From: Leptolyngbyaceae cyanobacterium MAG.088
GTDB lineage: Bacteria > Cyanobacteriota > Cyanobacteriia > Phormidesmidales > Phormidesmidaceae
DNA length: 61,391 nt
Direction: 5' to 3'
Assembly (NCBI GenBank): GCA_019634055.1
Contig: JAHQVZ010000048.1
Coordinates: forward strand, 1 to 61,391
The notes under the pieces are model-generated. The model had not been told where the DNA came from. It searched no databases and saw only the letters and a list, made by a program, of their open reading frames with translations. The position numbers and the translations under genes were made by a program. Shown one piece after another: positions 10,101 through 18,604 of this stretch (positions are counted from its first letter, which is position 1; the number at the start of each line of letters is the position of its first letter).

Positions 10101-11987
10101 ATGGTTCGATTTAATCTGCTGATCAGATGTTGTGGCTGGTTTATTGTGCTTTGTGCGGGCTGGGCCTGTACCCGTCAACCAGAGATTGAAGCAGTGGTCA
10201 CACCACCATCTCCACCACTGACATTGGCCAATGGTAGACCGAATCTCACTCCATTACCTCAGCCGCAAGAAACATGGCAATGTGACGTGGCCGTCATCGG
10301 TGGGTCTCTTGGGGGGGTGGCTGCGGCTTACCACGCGATGGCAGCAGGGGCAACGACCTGTTTGATCGAACTAACCCCGTGGCTGGGAGGACAGATTAGC
10401 TCTCAGGGAGTCTCCGCCCTCGATGAGTCTTTAGCCATGCGAGCGGATCAAAACTTCTCATCTAGTTGGCAAGGATTTAAGCAAACCATTGCGCAACAAA
10501 CGGTTACTCTGCCTGAGTGGACGGATAAAGGAACCGTTGTGGTCGACGATGTCAATGCTTGCTGGGTAGGTAACCTATGTTTTGTGCCCCAAGCAGGGGC
10601 AATCGCTGCCCAAGACCATTTAGAAACTAGTTTATCCAAGGCTCCTGAGAGTCGCTGGCAAACCCAAACGGCGTTCAAGGGCGCTACATTTGATGAGAGT
10701 GGTCAAGAAATTGTTGCCATTCATGCGGTTCAGCGTATTCCCAAAAGTCAAAGCTATGTCCCCACAGGCCGATTGTCTCAAGAGTTGGCTGCCTGGTATT
10801 CCTGGTCTGGAGATGACATCTTTGAGAAAGTTTCAGTGACGTTAGAACCCCCTGCAGGTAAACGGATGCTTGTGATTGATGCTACCGATACAGGAGAGTT
10901 TGTGGGATGGGCAAATCTACCCCATCGACTGGGGTCAGAGGCAAAAACAACAACCGGCGAAATCAATGGTTCAGAAAAAGATAATCCGGCCTGTACCCAG
11001 GCGTTTACCTATCCTTTTGTGATTGCCCTGCATGATGATCAAGGCAAAAGCCTTACCAATTTAGAACAGTCATTGCAGCAAACCCCTCCCCTTTACGCGG
11101 TCCATGAGCATGAGAAAGCATTTGAGATGGAGGGGTTTCCTTTTTTTGTAGGACGCAGCTTTTTTAACTATCGTCGCATTGTGAGTACCACGCGCAATGA
11201 TCCTTTTCAGGCTGCCCCTGCCATGGGAGATATGACCATGGTCAATTGGAATCGTGGTAATGACTGGACCTGGATGGACCCACCGTTGATTTTTACGGCC
11301 GACCAGGTTCGAGACAATGGTCAGCAACAGAATTGGATGGGCGGCATCTCATCAACAGCATTACGTCATGGTGAGGATCATGCGTTGCTGTTTGCCCGTT
11401 GGTTACTTCAAACTAAATCAACGCCTGATTTTCCGCTGAGTTACTTATCAGGCAATGACGCCTATATGGGAACTCGGTCAGGGTTGAGTATGGTGCCCTA
11501 TATTCGCGAAGGTCGTCGTATTTTAGGGCGTAGGGCCTATGAAGATAATGCTTTCTTAATGCGTGAGGCCGACTTGAGAACAGACCAACCCGGCGGACGA
11601 GACTTTACCGCGACGACGGTGGCTGTGAGTCATTACGATATTGATATTCATGGCTGTCGTTATCGTAACGGTAGCCCTTCCTGGGAAGCGGGCAGTGCAC
11701 CTGCCAAAGAATTTGTTGTGCGTCCGGTCCAGATTCCATTAGAGAGTTTAGTGCCCCAAGAGATAAATAATCTTCTCATTGGCGGCAAAGGTATAGCCGT
11801 AAGCCACATTGTGAATGCGCTGACGCGAGTTCATATGAGTGAATGGGGAATTGGTGCAGCAGCAGGGGTAACCGCCGGTTGGTTAGTGACCCAGCCTGAG
11901 CTAGCAGTCCCTGATATTGTAGAGCAAGGATATATGGAGGAGTTGCAAGATCAGATGCTAGATCAAGGACTGCGGCTTACTTGGTAG
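10101..11987 (+). CDS. Exported FAD-dependent oxidoreductase (FAD_oxidored-like)
   Basis: This 628-residue protein has a hydrophobic N-terminus ending in CAGWAC (C23). That looks like an export signal, possibly a lipoprotein, though the lipobox is not canonical. The dinucleotide-binding motif IGGSLGG lies at 66-72 in a beta-alpha-beta context, and a second conserved block near the C-terminus (NNLLIGGKGIAVSHI) fits the FAD_oxidored family. The substrate is unknown. It lies 50 bases downstream of the MATE gene. Its last 11 bases overlap the convergent RmlD-like gene. Export of a flavoprotein would need a folded-protein route; no clear twin-arginine is visible, so the cellular location is uncertain. 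Confidence 0.85.
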   Translation: MVRFNLLIRCCGWFIVLCAGWACTRQPEIEAVVTPPSPPLTLANGRPNLTPLPQPQETWQCDVAVIGGSLGGVAAAYHAMAAGATTCLIELTPWLGGQISSQGVSALDESLAMRADQNFSSSWQGFKQTIAQQTVTLPEWTDKGTVVVDDVNACWVGNLCFVPQAGAIAAQDHLETSLSKAPESRWQTQTAFKGATFDESGQEIVAIHAVQRIPKSQSYVPTGRLSQELAAWYSWSGDDIFEKVSVTLEPPAGKRMLVIDATDTGEFVGWANLPHRLGSEAKTTTGEINGSEKDNPACTQAFTYPFVIALHDDQGKSLTNLEQSLQQTPPLYAVHEHEKAFEMEGFPFFVGRSFFNYRRIVSTTRNDPFQAAPAMGDMTMVNWNRGNDWTWMDPPLIFTADQVRDNGQQQNWMGGISSTALRHGEDHALLFARWLLQTKSTPDFPLSYLSGNDAYMGTRSGLSMVPYIREGRRILGRRAYEDNAFLMREADLRTDQPGGRDFTATTVAVSHYDIDIHGCRYRNGSPSWEAGSAPAKEFVVRPVQIPLESLVPQEINNLLIGGKGIAVSHIVNALTRVHMSEWGIGAAAGVTAGWLVTQPELAVPDIVEQGYMEELQDQMLDQGLRLTW

Positions 11988-12882
11988 TGGTAGACCAGAG
12001 TGTTTGTAGGGCTTTTAATTCTTCTCGAACAGAACCAGGGGTGTAGCCCATGGAAAATGCTTTAGTACTATCTAGAGAGACATCAGGAGGCCGAGACGCA
12101 GACATTTTTACATCCTGTTGTCGAGCCGGTTTGAGACCAGCAGCAGGGAGGTTGAAAATCTCTACCATCAGCCGACCAAACTCAAAGCGGGAAATGCGTT
12201 CTTTGCCTCCCAGGTGAATATGCCCTTGAACATTGTGTAGAGCTAGCAGCAGTCCTTTGGCAGCAGTTATTCCACTAACGGGGGTGCGGACCTCGTCTGT
12301 AAATAACTTGAGTTCTCGACCATCACGTAGGGTTTGGATAAAGGGCTGTAGAAAACTACTGGCTGTGGGCGGTGCAGCCCCAAACATGAGGGGCATACGA
12401 CAGATGGTTGCTTTGGGATAACACTTGAGAATTTCTGATTCTGCCAGGGCTTTTTGTTCTCCATAGAGATTGACGGGTGAGAGAGCATCGTTTTCTCGAT
12501 ACGGTGGTTTTAGACCGTCAAATACCAGATCAGTAGAGGTAAAGACATAGGGGATATCGGTGTCTGCACAGAGTTTTGCAATGTCACGGGCCACGATGAC
12601 GTTGATCTGATGGGATTTGTCAGGATTGTCCTGACAGCGGTTAGGCTTTGACTCGGCTGCCAGATTGACAACGGCGTCGGGTCGGATGGTTTGAAACAGG
12701 GTTTGAAATTCCTGGGGGTTGGTCAGGTCGGCCTTGAGCAGGGTGGTGTTAGGAATCGGATGAGAGTGCGACCGATAAACACCATACACATCCCAATCTT
12801 GGGCTGCCACTTGGCACAGATTCCAACCAAGAAAGCCACTGGCTCCTGTGATCAGTAGTTTTGGTAGAGGGGCATGAGACAT
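11977..12882 (-). CDS. RmlD-like NAD(P)-dependent sugar-nucleotide reductase/epimerase (SDR)
   Basis: This 301-residue protein has the extended-SDR Rossmann motif GASGFLG (13-19) and a YxxxK active site in NLYGEQKALAE. Overall it resembles dTDP-4-dehydrorhamnose reductase (RmlD/RfbD). No other rhamnose genes are adjacent, so the substrate is uncertain. Cyanobacteria also carry RmlD-like proteins of unknown use. It converges on the FAD oxidoreductase with an 11-base overlap. Confidence 0.88.
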   Translation of the reverse strand: MSHAPLPKLLITGASGFLGWNLCQVAAQDWDVYGVYRSHSHPIPNTTLLKADLTNPQEFQTLFQTIRPDAVVNLAAESKPNRCQDNPDKSHQINVIVARDIAKLCADTDIPYVFTSTDLVFDGLKPPYRENDALSPVNLYGEQKALAESEILKCYPKATICRMPLMFGAAPPTASSFLQPFIQTLRDGRELKLFTDEVRTPVSGITAAKGLLLALHNVQGHIHLGGKERISRFEFGRLMVEIFNLPAAGLKPARQQDVKMSASRPPDVSLDSTKAFSMGYTPGSVREELKALQTLWSTTTK

Positions 12883-13294
12883 AACACGGTTGAGTATCTA
12901 TCTTGAACGCGTGATTCGTCACCTGAGCCATACAGGTTGACCCTGTTAAGTGGCCATTTGAGTAACAAGTCTATGTTAACGTTCAACTAGGGTCACCCAC
13001 AGCAAAGCATCATACGGTACTTGCCCAACGCTTGGCTCATAGGCTTCAAGGATGTTTCTCATATCCTGAATCAGCACTTTCGCAACGAGAAGTTTACTGG
13101 CTATATCAGGCAACGAGTCAACCCCCTGTGTTGAAGCGATTCAAACACCTTTTAGATCTATGACCATCAAGACTACCTAGGTATCTAAACCCTTTTAGCA
13201 AAAGTTCCGAAAGACAATTTTGTCTTTCGGAACTTTGCAACAGACATTACTGAGTCACCCACAAACTAGGGCAGTCGGTAATTACTGGCCAGCG
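12883..13294. other. Intergenic gap of 412 bases with a hairpin and a possible gene remnant
   Basis: Most of it is noncoding. A frame open on the plus strand at 12966-13160 encodes 64 residues of protein-like composition ending FKHLLDL, but it begins directly after a stop and lacks a start codon except internal TTG/GTG. It may be the tail of a decayed gene or chance. The perfect hairpin at 13201-13236 lies near the right side. No promoter can be supported. Confidence 0.4.
13197..13239 (-). terminator. Long perfect hairpin, probable terminator of the 680-residue gene
   Basis: AAAGTTCCGAAAGACAA at 13201-13217 is followed by a two-base gap and its exact reverse complement at 13220-13236. A further GCA/TGC pair extends it with one bulged A. 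It lies 56 bases past the stop of the minus-strand 13295-15337 gene, and its minus-strand 3' side ends in CTTTT. A terminator is the simplest reading. An insertion-sequence remnant is the alternative. Confidence 0.55.
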
Positions 13295-15337
13295 TTAATT
13301 GACGCGACAATTTTCCACAATCTGTTGAGTTGCTTTTTGCACATCTACCGCCCAGCTCTCACCAGCCTGTAGAGCCTTTTCCACACCTTCTAGAGCCTGA
13401 TAAAATAACTGCCAACCAGCCTTCTCTCGCTCATAGGTCTTTTGTAAGTCACTAGGTCCTCCCTGGATGAAGTCTAACCCTTCCTGTAACTGGAAAACTC
13501 CCGTATGGATAAACTCAGTGGCCTCGTCTGACTTGCCCGCATTAAACAGAGTTGCTACCTTGAGAGAAAATCTCAACATTGCCACTGTGATAGGTAGGCG
13601 AGAGACGAAACAACCCGTAAATGGATCAATGTCACTCTTAATGCTGTCGACTACCTCAGGCAATGCCTCAGCATATTTAGAGAACAACAAAATCCGGAGA
13701 TAATCTCCCACTTGCTTGCCCACCTTCGCCATGGCAATGGCTTCCTGCGCAAAGCCTTCTTTGTCGTGGCGCATGATTAAGCCAGAGGCATGGGCATAGC
13801 CTAAGTTTGGTTGCTGACCACGGGCAGAGAGAATGTAGGCCTGATCTTCGGCACGACCGATAAAGCTAGGGGTAAATGTGCAGTAGCGGCGTAATGTATC
13901 CACCAGAATCCCGTTGGTGCCACCTGTCACGTGGATGCGCTGAATCGCTTTGGTCTCTCCATCGAAGTCTGTACCCGCTGTATAGCGTGTCATCATTTCT
14001 GCTTCGGTGGATAATGCTTGGGGTAGCTTACTAAAGAACACATATTCATCGGGAGCCAGCTTAGTTGCTGGAATGGTCACATCAGGTGTAAACACACCCT
14101 GGTGGATATCTCGTTGGTTAACCAATGCCCCAGCAATCATGCCTAACTCAATGTTTTGACCGGAAGCATCCTGACCTGTAGCACCCCAAAGAGGCGTCTT
14201 TAGGTGCCCAAAAGCAGTTTTCCCTGTCTGCTCTAATAACTCGGCCTGAGGAAAGACCTGATCCAGGTCAATTTTGAAAGTTGCTTTAATGTCAGGATCT
14301 ACTAGGACATTCCACAGGGCAACAATTGCCTTGAGGAAGCTGTAGTGACGACCATAGCGACCATCTACCCCAAAGACAGACAACATTTCCTTGGTAGCCC
14401 CGCTAGCAGAGGATTTTTCCAAGATAGGTAGCAAAACCTTATCGATCAGACGGTTGGTATCGGTCTCGGTAAAGGCAAAAATATTCAGTTGATCTAAAGG
14501 GTCACTGGCTGCCAATACTTGTTTGAGATAGCTTTTCCCCAGTGTTTGTAGACGCTCGTGGGTCACAGATACTGACAGGACACAGTTCACCTTGTCAGTG
14601 CTACCTGATTGCTGATTTTCAAACTCAACGGCATGGTTCAAATGCTTGAGCCCATACAAAATCTCATTACTCTCTTCTGCTATACCAATGGGAATGGGAT
14701 GGTCGTACCAGTAAAGCTGAGGGTCATCGGCAGCGTCTGCTATGTCTGTTTGGAAGTCAGTGTCAAAATTAGATAGGTCTGCTGTGCCTAAAGGCATGGT
14801 CAACAGTGCATTGGATGTAAACAGTACCTGTTTGGCCGGATTGTTGATGGGGGCTGGGTTGAGCTGGTCAATGGCAACCGTCCGCTGTGCCCTTAGCGTC
14901 GCAACTCGCTCGGTTTCTTGTCCCCAAATACCTGTGCCTTCAGGAAATAGGACGGACCATACCGAATTCGCTGCAGCGACTGTATCTCCAGCCGTACCTG
15001 TAAGGGTGCTAGCCATCTGGTCTAGTTTGGACGTGAGCTCAGCATCTTTTGCGCAAGCTTGCTCTAGTTCCTGCGCAATGAGTTGAGCACTGTGGGTGTA
15101 GAATTTGGCTGCTTTGCCCCAATCGGGTGATGTGGATAATTTTTCTAGATAGGTTTGGGCTTCAGCAAAGCTGGGATGAGCTTCACCTGCCAAAATTATA
15201 AGGAATGCCGCATTAAGACTTTGCAATAACGATGTGGCATCTTGTCCATCGGCTACGCTTGTTAGCGTTAGGGGCAAAATCGCTTCACTGGTTGCAGGCT
15301 GAGTTAGAAAATTCAGAATAGGATTGAGGGCTGTCAT
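13295..15337 (-). CDS. Large uncharacterised protein with glycosyltransferase-like (GT-A) motifs
   Basis: This 680-residue soluble protein has no signal or membrane helix. The N-terminal 230 residues are helical and of no family I know. In the middle a DLD triplet (357-359) follows a hydrophobic strand (ATFKIDLDQVFP), like the DXD metal site of GT-A glycosyltransferases. Further on, GRAEDQAYIL (494-503) resembles the GxxEDxE loop of GT2 enzymes. The C-terminal 150 residues are again helical. A nucleotide-sugar transferase is therefore a reasonable guess, but I cannot name a substrate. It is monocistronic, with a strong hairpin downstream. Start ATG 15337 has no obvious alternative. Confidence 0.6.
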   Translation of the reverse strand: MTALNPILNFLTQPATSEAILPLTLTSVADGQDATSLLQSLNAAFLIILAGEAHPSFAEAQTYLEKLSTSPDWGKAAKFYTHSAQLIAQELEQACAKDAELTSKLDQMASTLTGTAGDTVAAANSVWSVLFPEGTGIWGQETERVATLRAQRTVAIDQLNPAPINNPAKQVLFTSNALLTMPLGTADLSNFDTDFQTDIADAADDPQLYWYDHPIPIGIAEESNEILYGLKHLNHAVEFENQQSGSTDKVNCVLSVSVTHERLQTLGKSYLKQVLAASDPLDQLNIFAFTETDTNRLIDKVLLPILEKSSASGATKEMLSVFGVDGRYGRHYSFLKAIVALWNVLVDPDIKATFKIDLDQVFPQAELLEQTGKTAFGHLKTPLWGATGQDASGQNIELGMIAGALVNQRDIHQGVFTPDVTIPATKLAPDEYVFFSKLPQALSTEAEMMTRYTAGTDFDGETKAIQRIHVTGGTNGILVDTLRRYCTFTPSFIGRAEDQAYILSARGQQPNLGYAHASGLIMRHDKEGFAQEAIAMAKVGKQVGDYLRILLFSKYAEALPEVVDSIKSDIDPFTGCFVSRLPITVAMLRFSLKVATLFNAGKSDEATEFIHTGVFQLQEGLDFIQGGPSDLQKTYEREKAGWQLFYQALEGVEKALQAGESWAVDVQKATQQIVENCRVN

Positions 15338-15641
15338 GAGTTTAGAAAAAAACGTCTAAGGGACAACTCAAGGATTATGCGAAGCGCTGCTGATCCCTGG
15401 TTTAGACTTTAGCTGCGGAGTTGTGGCAAATTGCTACGACTCCAGCCAGCTCCGTTCTTACCAATCAGCAACGGTAACTTTTGGATGCACCACCTTATAG
15501 TTTTATGCTAATCCGTGTTGTCGTATGGTGATGCGGACTTCAAATTATTTCGAAGTTCTGTTGAAGTTTTTTTCCTGTACTAAAAACTGATGCGCCAGAT
15601 GAACTGTTTCAAGGGTGTTTAGCTAAGTTTAAGCCTTAGCC
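15338..15641. other. Intergenic gap of 304 bases, no gene seen
   Basis: It holds the upstream region of the 680-residue gene and the downstream region of perR, both on the minus strand. A short AT-rich stretch at about 15540-15590 could contain promoter elements, but I see no convincing -35/-10 pair, terminator or small reading frame. Confidence 0.4.
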
Positions 15642-16058
15642 CTAATTGCAGCGATCGCAAATACCATGGACGGTCACTTCATACGTATCTACACTTAGGC
15701 CAGGTCTAAGCTGAGCCGTATCTAAACACTGAAACTTATCCCAGGGAATATCCTCGATAGCACCGCATGTCTGGCACCGAAAATGATGGTGCTGTCCCAC
15801 ATTGGCATCGTAGCGGCACACCCCTTCCTCTAGGAGTACCTCTCGCACTAAGCCCACATCCCGTAGCGCCTGCAAGGAACTATAAATAGTCGCCTGGGAA
15901 GACCGGGGCACATCTTTATTAACATCGTTCAGAATTTGCTCAGCCGTTGGATGGTCCTCTCGGGCCAGCAAATTGGAATAGACTGCAAATCGCTGAGGCG
16001 TTACTCGCAGATGTTTTGATTTGAGAATTTTGACAATTTCTTCCGTCTGCAGAGACAT
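15642..16058 (-). CDS. perR: PerR-type peroxide-sensing Fur-family repressor
   Basis: This 138-residue protein has a winged-helix N-terminus (RVTPQRFAVY, SQATIYSSLQAL). The structural zinc site is C95-x2-C98 and C134-x2-C137. The regulatory metal ligands match Bacillus PerR one residue offset: H36, D84, H90, H92 and D103. Asp rather than Glu at the last position is the feature that separates PerR from Fur. Peroxide would oxidise the metal-binding His and release DNA. It is divergent from a peroxiredoxin gene, the same arrangement known for Synechocystis slr1738/sll1621. A candidate operator lies at 16227-16241. Confidence 0.92.
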   Translation of the reverse strand: MSLQTEEIVKILKSKHLRVTPQRFAVYSNLLAREDHPTAEQILNDVNKDVPRSSQATIYSSLQALRDVGLVREVLLEEGVCRYDANVGQHHHFRCQTCGAIEDIPWDKFQCLDTAQLRPGLSVDTYEVTVHGICDRCN

Positions 16059-16210
16059 CGCCGAATAAGTGTGAATAGAATCTGTCGCTCAAAAGCATCT
16101 AAGCATACAAGATATATGCATTGCTGAAGCTTATAGTGCAATCAATAGTATCCTTATCTTAGCATTGGCAATAGCTAACAGCCACTTTAGATTCAGAGTT
16201 ATTTTTTGTA

Positions 16211-16241
16211 TTGACATTTTTTAAGTTAAGAATTATTCTGA
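16211..16241 (+). promoter_or_regulatory. Peroxiredoxin promoter with an overlapping PerR-box candidate
   Basis: TTGACA at 16211-16216 and TATTCT at 16234-16239 are separated by exactly 17 bases. Overlapping the -10 is a 7-1-7 inverted repeat, TAAGAAT-T-ATTCTGA at 16227-16241, with six of seven positions symmetric. This has the same geometry as the Bacillus PerR box. A repressor bound there would block polymerase. It could also control perR. The site assignment is inference from pattern and context. Confidence 0.65.
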
Positions 16242-16358
16242 TTTAGGAAAGCGATCGCTCAACTATTTAAGTCCGCCATGGGTTCATCTTGAATTTCTAT
16301 TGGCAATTGAACGGCGCGCTTTTTGATCCACCTACACAATTAACTACAGGAAATTATC

Positions 16359-16931
16359 ATGGCCGTTATCGAAAAAGTGCCCGGCGTTGTTTTCAAGACT
16401 CGCGTGCGTGATGAGTCTGTTGAAGGCCCTAACCCCTATCGTTGGCAGGACACAACTACCCAAGATATTTTCGCTGGCAAGAAAATCGTTGTTTTCTCTC
16501 TTCCTGGTGCCTTTACACCCACTTGCTCCTCTAACCACCTGCCCCGTTATGAAGAGCTTTCCGATGAAATGAAGTCTCTGGGTGTTGATGATATCTACTG
16601 TCTATCTGTAAACGATGCTTTCGTTATGTTCCAGTGGGGCAAACAGCAGGGGGCAGATAAGGTGAAGCTACTGCCCGATGGTAACGGTGAATTTAGCCGT
16701 AAGATGGGCATGTTGGTGGACAAGTCTAATCTGGGCTTTGGTATGCGCTCTTGGCGTTACTCTATGGTGGTTAACGATATGACCATCGAAAAGATGTTCG
16801 TAGAGCCTGATTTTGGTGACAACTGCCCCACCGACCCCTTTGAGGTATCTGACGCTGACACGATGCTGGCTTACCTTAAGGGTGCTGATGCGCCTGGTGT
16901 GTCTGCACCCCGTAAAGAGTTTGTTGGCTAA
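16359..16931 (+). CDS. Peroxiredoxin of the PrxII/Prx5 type
   Basis: This 190-residue protein has the peroxidatic motif P49-x3-T53-x2-C56 in [11 protein letters not shown] and the helper arginine in [10 protein letters not shown]. It reduces H2O2 and alkyl hydroperoxides using thioredoxin or glutathione/glutaredoxin in the cytosol. Other cysteines (C81 and one in GDNCPTD) could act as resolving residues, but their positions are not the classic ones. The ribosome site AGGAAA sits 5 bases before ATG 16359. It is divergent from perR and followed by a thioredoxin-reductase-like flavoprotein on the same strand. It matches the Synechocystis sll1621 arrangement. Confidence 0.94.
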   Translation: MAVIEKVPGVVFKTRVRDESVEGPNPYRWQDTTTQDIFAGKKIVVFSLPGAFTPTCSSNHLPRYEELSDEMKSLGVDDIYCLSVNDAFVMFQWGKQQGADKVKLLPDGNGEFSRKMGMLVDKSNLGFGMRSWRYSMVVNDMTIEKMFVEPDFGDNCPTDPFEVSDADTMLAYLKGADAPGVSAPRKEFVG

Positions 16932-16954
16932 GTATTAGCCTCAGTCTATCGTCG

Positions 16955-17009
16955 GTGACGGAAGTAAGGCAAAGAAGGAAGATTTCTGTCCTTCTTTGCC
17001 TTCTGTCAC
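16955..17009 (+). terminator. Two-part hairpin after the peroxiredoxin gene
   Basis: The inner stem is 12 perfect pairs (16968-16979 with 16989-17000, GGCAAAGAAGGA and complement). An outer GTGACGGAA/TTCTGTCAC stem continues it across a GTAA bulge. It starts 24 bases after the stop. There is no clean T-run, so it may terminate transcription or protect the mRNA 3' end. Confidence 0.6.
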
Positions 17010-17113
17010 TCTGATTGCTATTAATATCTGGTGACCAAAGAAGGCAATGCTCTTCTAGTACTAAGTAAGTGAACTTATATCTTTTGTAAGATACAACCAA
17101 GCGGTTTAACAGC

Positions 17114-17164
17114 TTAGTTCTGCCCCCAAACTCCCCATGCTGGGGGCTCGATATCTGAGAACTA
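17114..17164. other. Nested inverted repeats in the 452-base gap before the flavoprotein gene
   Basis: The region 16932-17383 holds no gene. Besides the hairpin above, TTAGTTCT (17114-17121) pairs with AGAACTAA (17157-17164), enclosing GCCCCCA (17122-17128) paired with TGGGGGC (17141-17147). This can fold into one composite stem. It may be a processed leader structure or a terminator fragment. TTGACT at 17319-17324 could be a -35, but no matching -10 is visible. Confidence 0.35.
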
Positions 17165-17383
17165 ATTAGGACACCTACTTATTTGCCGTTTGGTTGTGAC
17201 AGGGAAGAAATTGCCTTTTCCCTTCTGAGAGGGGAGTCGTTGACGCATTATATAAATTTCTTCTAAGTTGTTGTTATTGCTTAACTTCGTTCAAGCTTTT
17301 TCTTCAGTCATACTCTGTTTGACTGATAGTTACTGACCCACTCTCCTCATCGTTATGCCTGTTCAGATCAGGTCTAAAATGCC

Positions 17384-18382
17384 ATGAAAATCTCCAGTGC
17401 AAATATTGAAAATCACTTAGATACTATCTATGACGCCATTGTTGTTGGTGGTGGTATGGGTGGTCTCTCGGCAGCTATTTATTTGGCTCGCTATGGTCTG
17501 AAGTGTTTGGTGATTGAAAAAGGTAAGGGCCGCTCCATTTGGATGCAGGACACTCGAAACGTTTTAGGATTGGATCCGACAACGCCGGGCCGTAACATCG
17601 TGAATCATGGTAAAAAGCAGGCATTGGAATGGGGCGCTGACCATTTACAAGCATTTGTGGAACAGGTGACCGATGAGGGCGAAACCTTTGCGGTCAACGT
17701 GAAGGTGGGTCGAAACAATAGCAAGTACTATACTCTGCGCAGTAAATATTTAATTGCGGCCTCTGGTGTAATTGATGTGTTACCAGAGCTAGAGGATATG
17801 CAAAATGTCTATGACTATGCGGGCTATACGCTTCATGTTTGTATGATTTGTGATGGTTTCGACATGTGGGATCAAAAAGCTGTCGTGATGGTGAGCCGAG
17901 AGTCTCAGATCAATGTGGCTTTTGTGTTGAACTGGTTTACGCCGTATATTTCCGTTCTTACCAATGGCTTTACCGTGGGGGCTGAAATGAAACAAAAGCT
18001 AGCAGACCACGGATATCCTCTCTATGAAGCGCCGATTGCTCGTATTTTGGGAGAAAACCATAAGATGAGCGGTGTCGAACTTAAGGATGGCACCATTGTG
18101 GAAGCCACCACAGGTCTGATTAATATGGGCTCGATTTACCACAATCATTATCTCAAAGGCATTGATGGTCTTGCCTGGGAAGGTGAAAATCTGGTCACTA
18201 ATACTATGGCTCAAACTACCCATGAGCGTATTTTTGCGGTGGGCGATTTGAAACAGGGCCTCAATCAGGTATCTGTGGCGGTGGCTGATGGTACTTTGGC
18301 CGCCACTCAGATTTGGCGATACATTCGACGTGCTAGTTCACCCCGGAAGTGGACAGACAATATGGCATCGGTCTCTGCTTAG
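17384..18382 (+). CDS. Thioredoxin-reductase-like flavoprotein lacking the NADPH motif
   Basis: This 332-residue protein has FAD motif VVGGGMGG (20-27), redox pair C153-M-I-C156 followed by DG as in thioredoxin reductases, and the C-terminal FAD motif FAVGDLKQG (about 284-292). Where NADPH-dependent enzymes have GGGxSA, residues 167-177 read VVMVSRESQIN, and the HRRxxxR 2'-phosphate motif is also absent. This pattern is known for ferredoxin-linked (FFTR) and flavin-linked (DDOR) disulfide reductases, which do not use pyridine nucleotides. It lies downstream of perR/prx, which suggests it reduces a peroxiredoxin or thioredoxin. Electron donor and partner are inferred, not shown. Confidence 0.85.
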   Translation: MKISSANIENHLDTIYDAIVVGGGMGGLSAAIYLARYGLKCLVIEKGKGRSIWMQDTRNVLGLDPTTPGRNIVNHGKKQALEWGADHLQAFVEQVTDEGETFAVNVKVGRNNSKYYTLRSKYLIAASGVIDVLPELEDMQNVYDYAGYTLHVCMICDGFDMWDQKAVVMVSRESQINVAFVLNWFTPYISVLTNGFTVGAEMKQKLADHGYPLYEAPIARILGENHKMSGVELKDGTIVEATTGLINMGSIYHNHYLKGIDGLAWEGENLVTNTMAQTTHERIFAVGDLKQGLNQVSVAVADGTLAATQIWRYIRRASSPRKWTDNMASVSA

Positions 18383-18477
18383 ATAATGCTGTCTAAGCAG
18401 GAAATCATACTGCCTCATCCGTAACGATGGGGCTATCAAGTGATAAGCTTCTGAATCGGTCTATCCTAACAGTAGCC

Positions 18478-18507
18478 ACTGTCCTAATTTATATAGGACA
18501 GTTTGTT
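18478..18507 (+). terminator. Hairpin and short T-run after the flavoprotein gene
   Basis: ACTGTCCTA (18478-18486) and TAGGACAGT (18494-18502) form a perfect 9-bp stem with a 7-base AT loop, followed by TTTGTT. It lies 96 bases after the stop and 98 bases before cdsA. Confidence 0.6.
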
Positions 18508-18604
18508 GGCTTAGGAAAGTAGGCTTTTGGTGATCATCTATTGGTTTACCAATGGTTTACCAACTTGGCCAAACTGACAAGACGGCCCGTTTATTTATTC
18601 GCTT

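Noticed and set aside
14742-15086. 114-residue plus-strand frame
   Set aside because: It is fully antisense to the 680-residue gene, whose codon pattern and hairpin are convincing.
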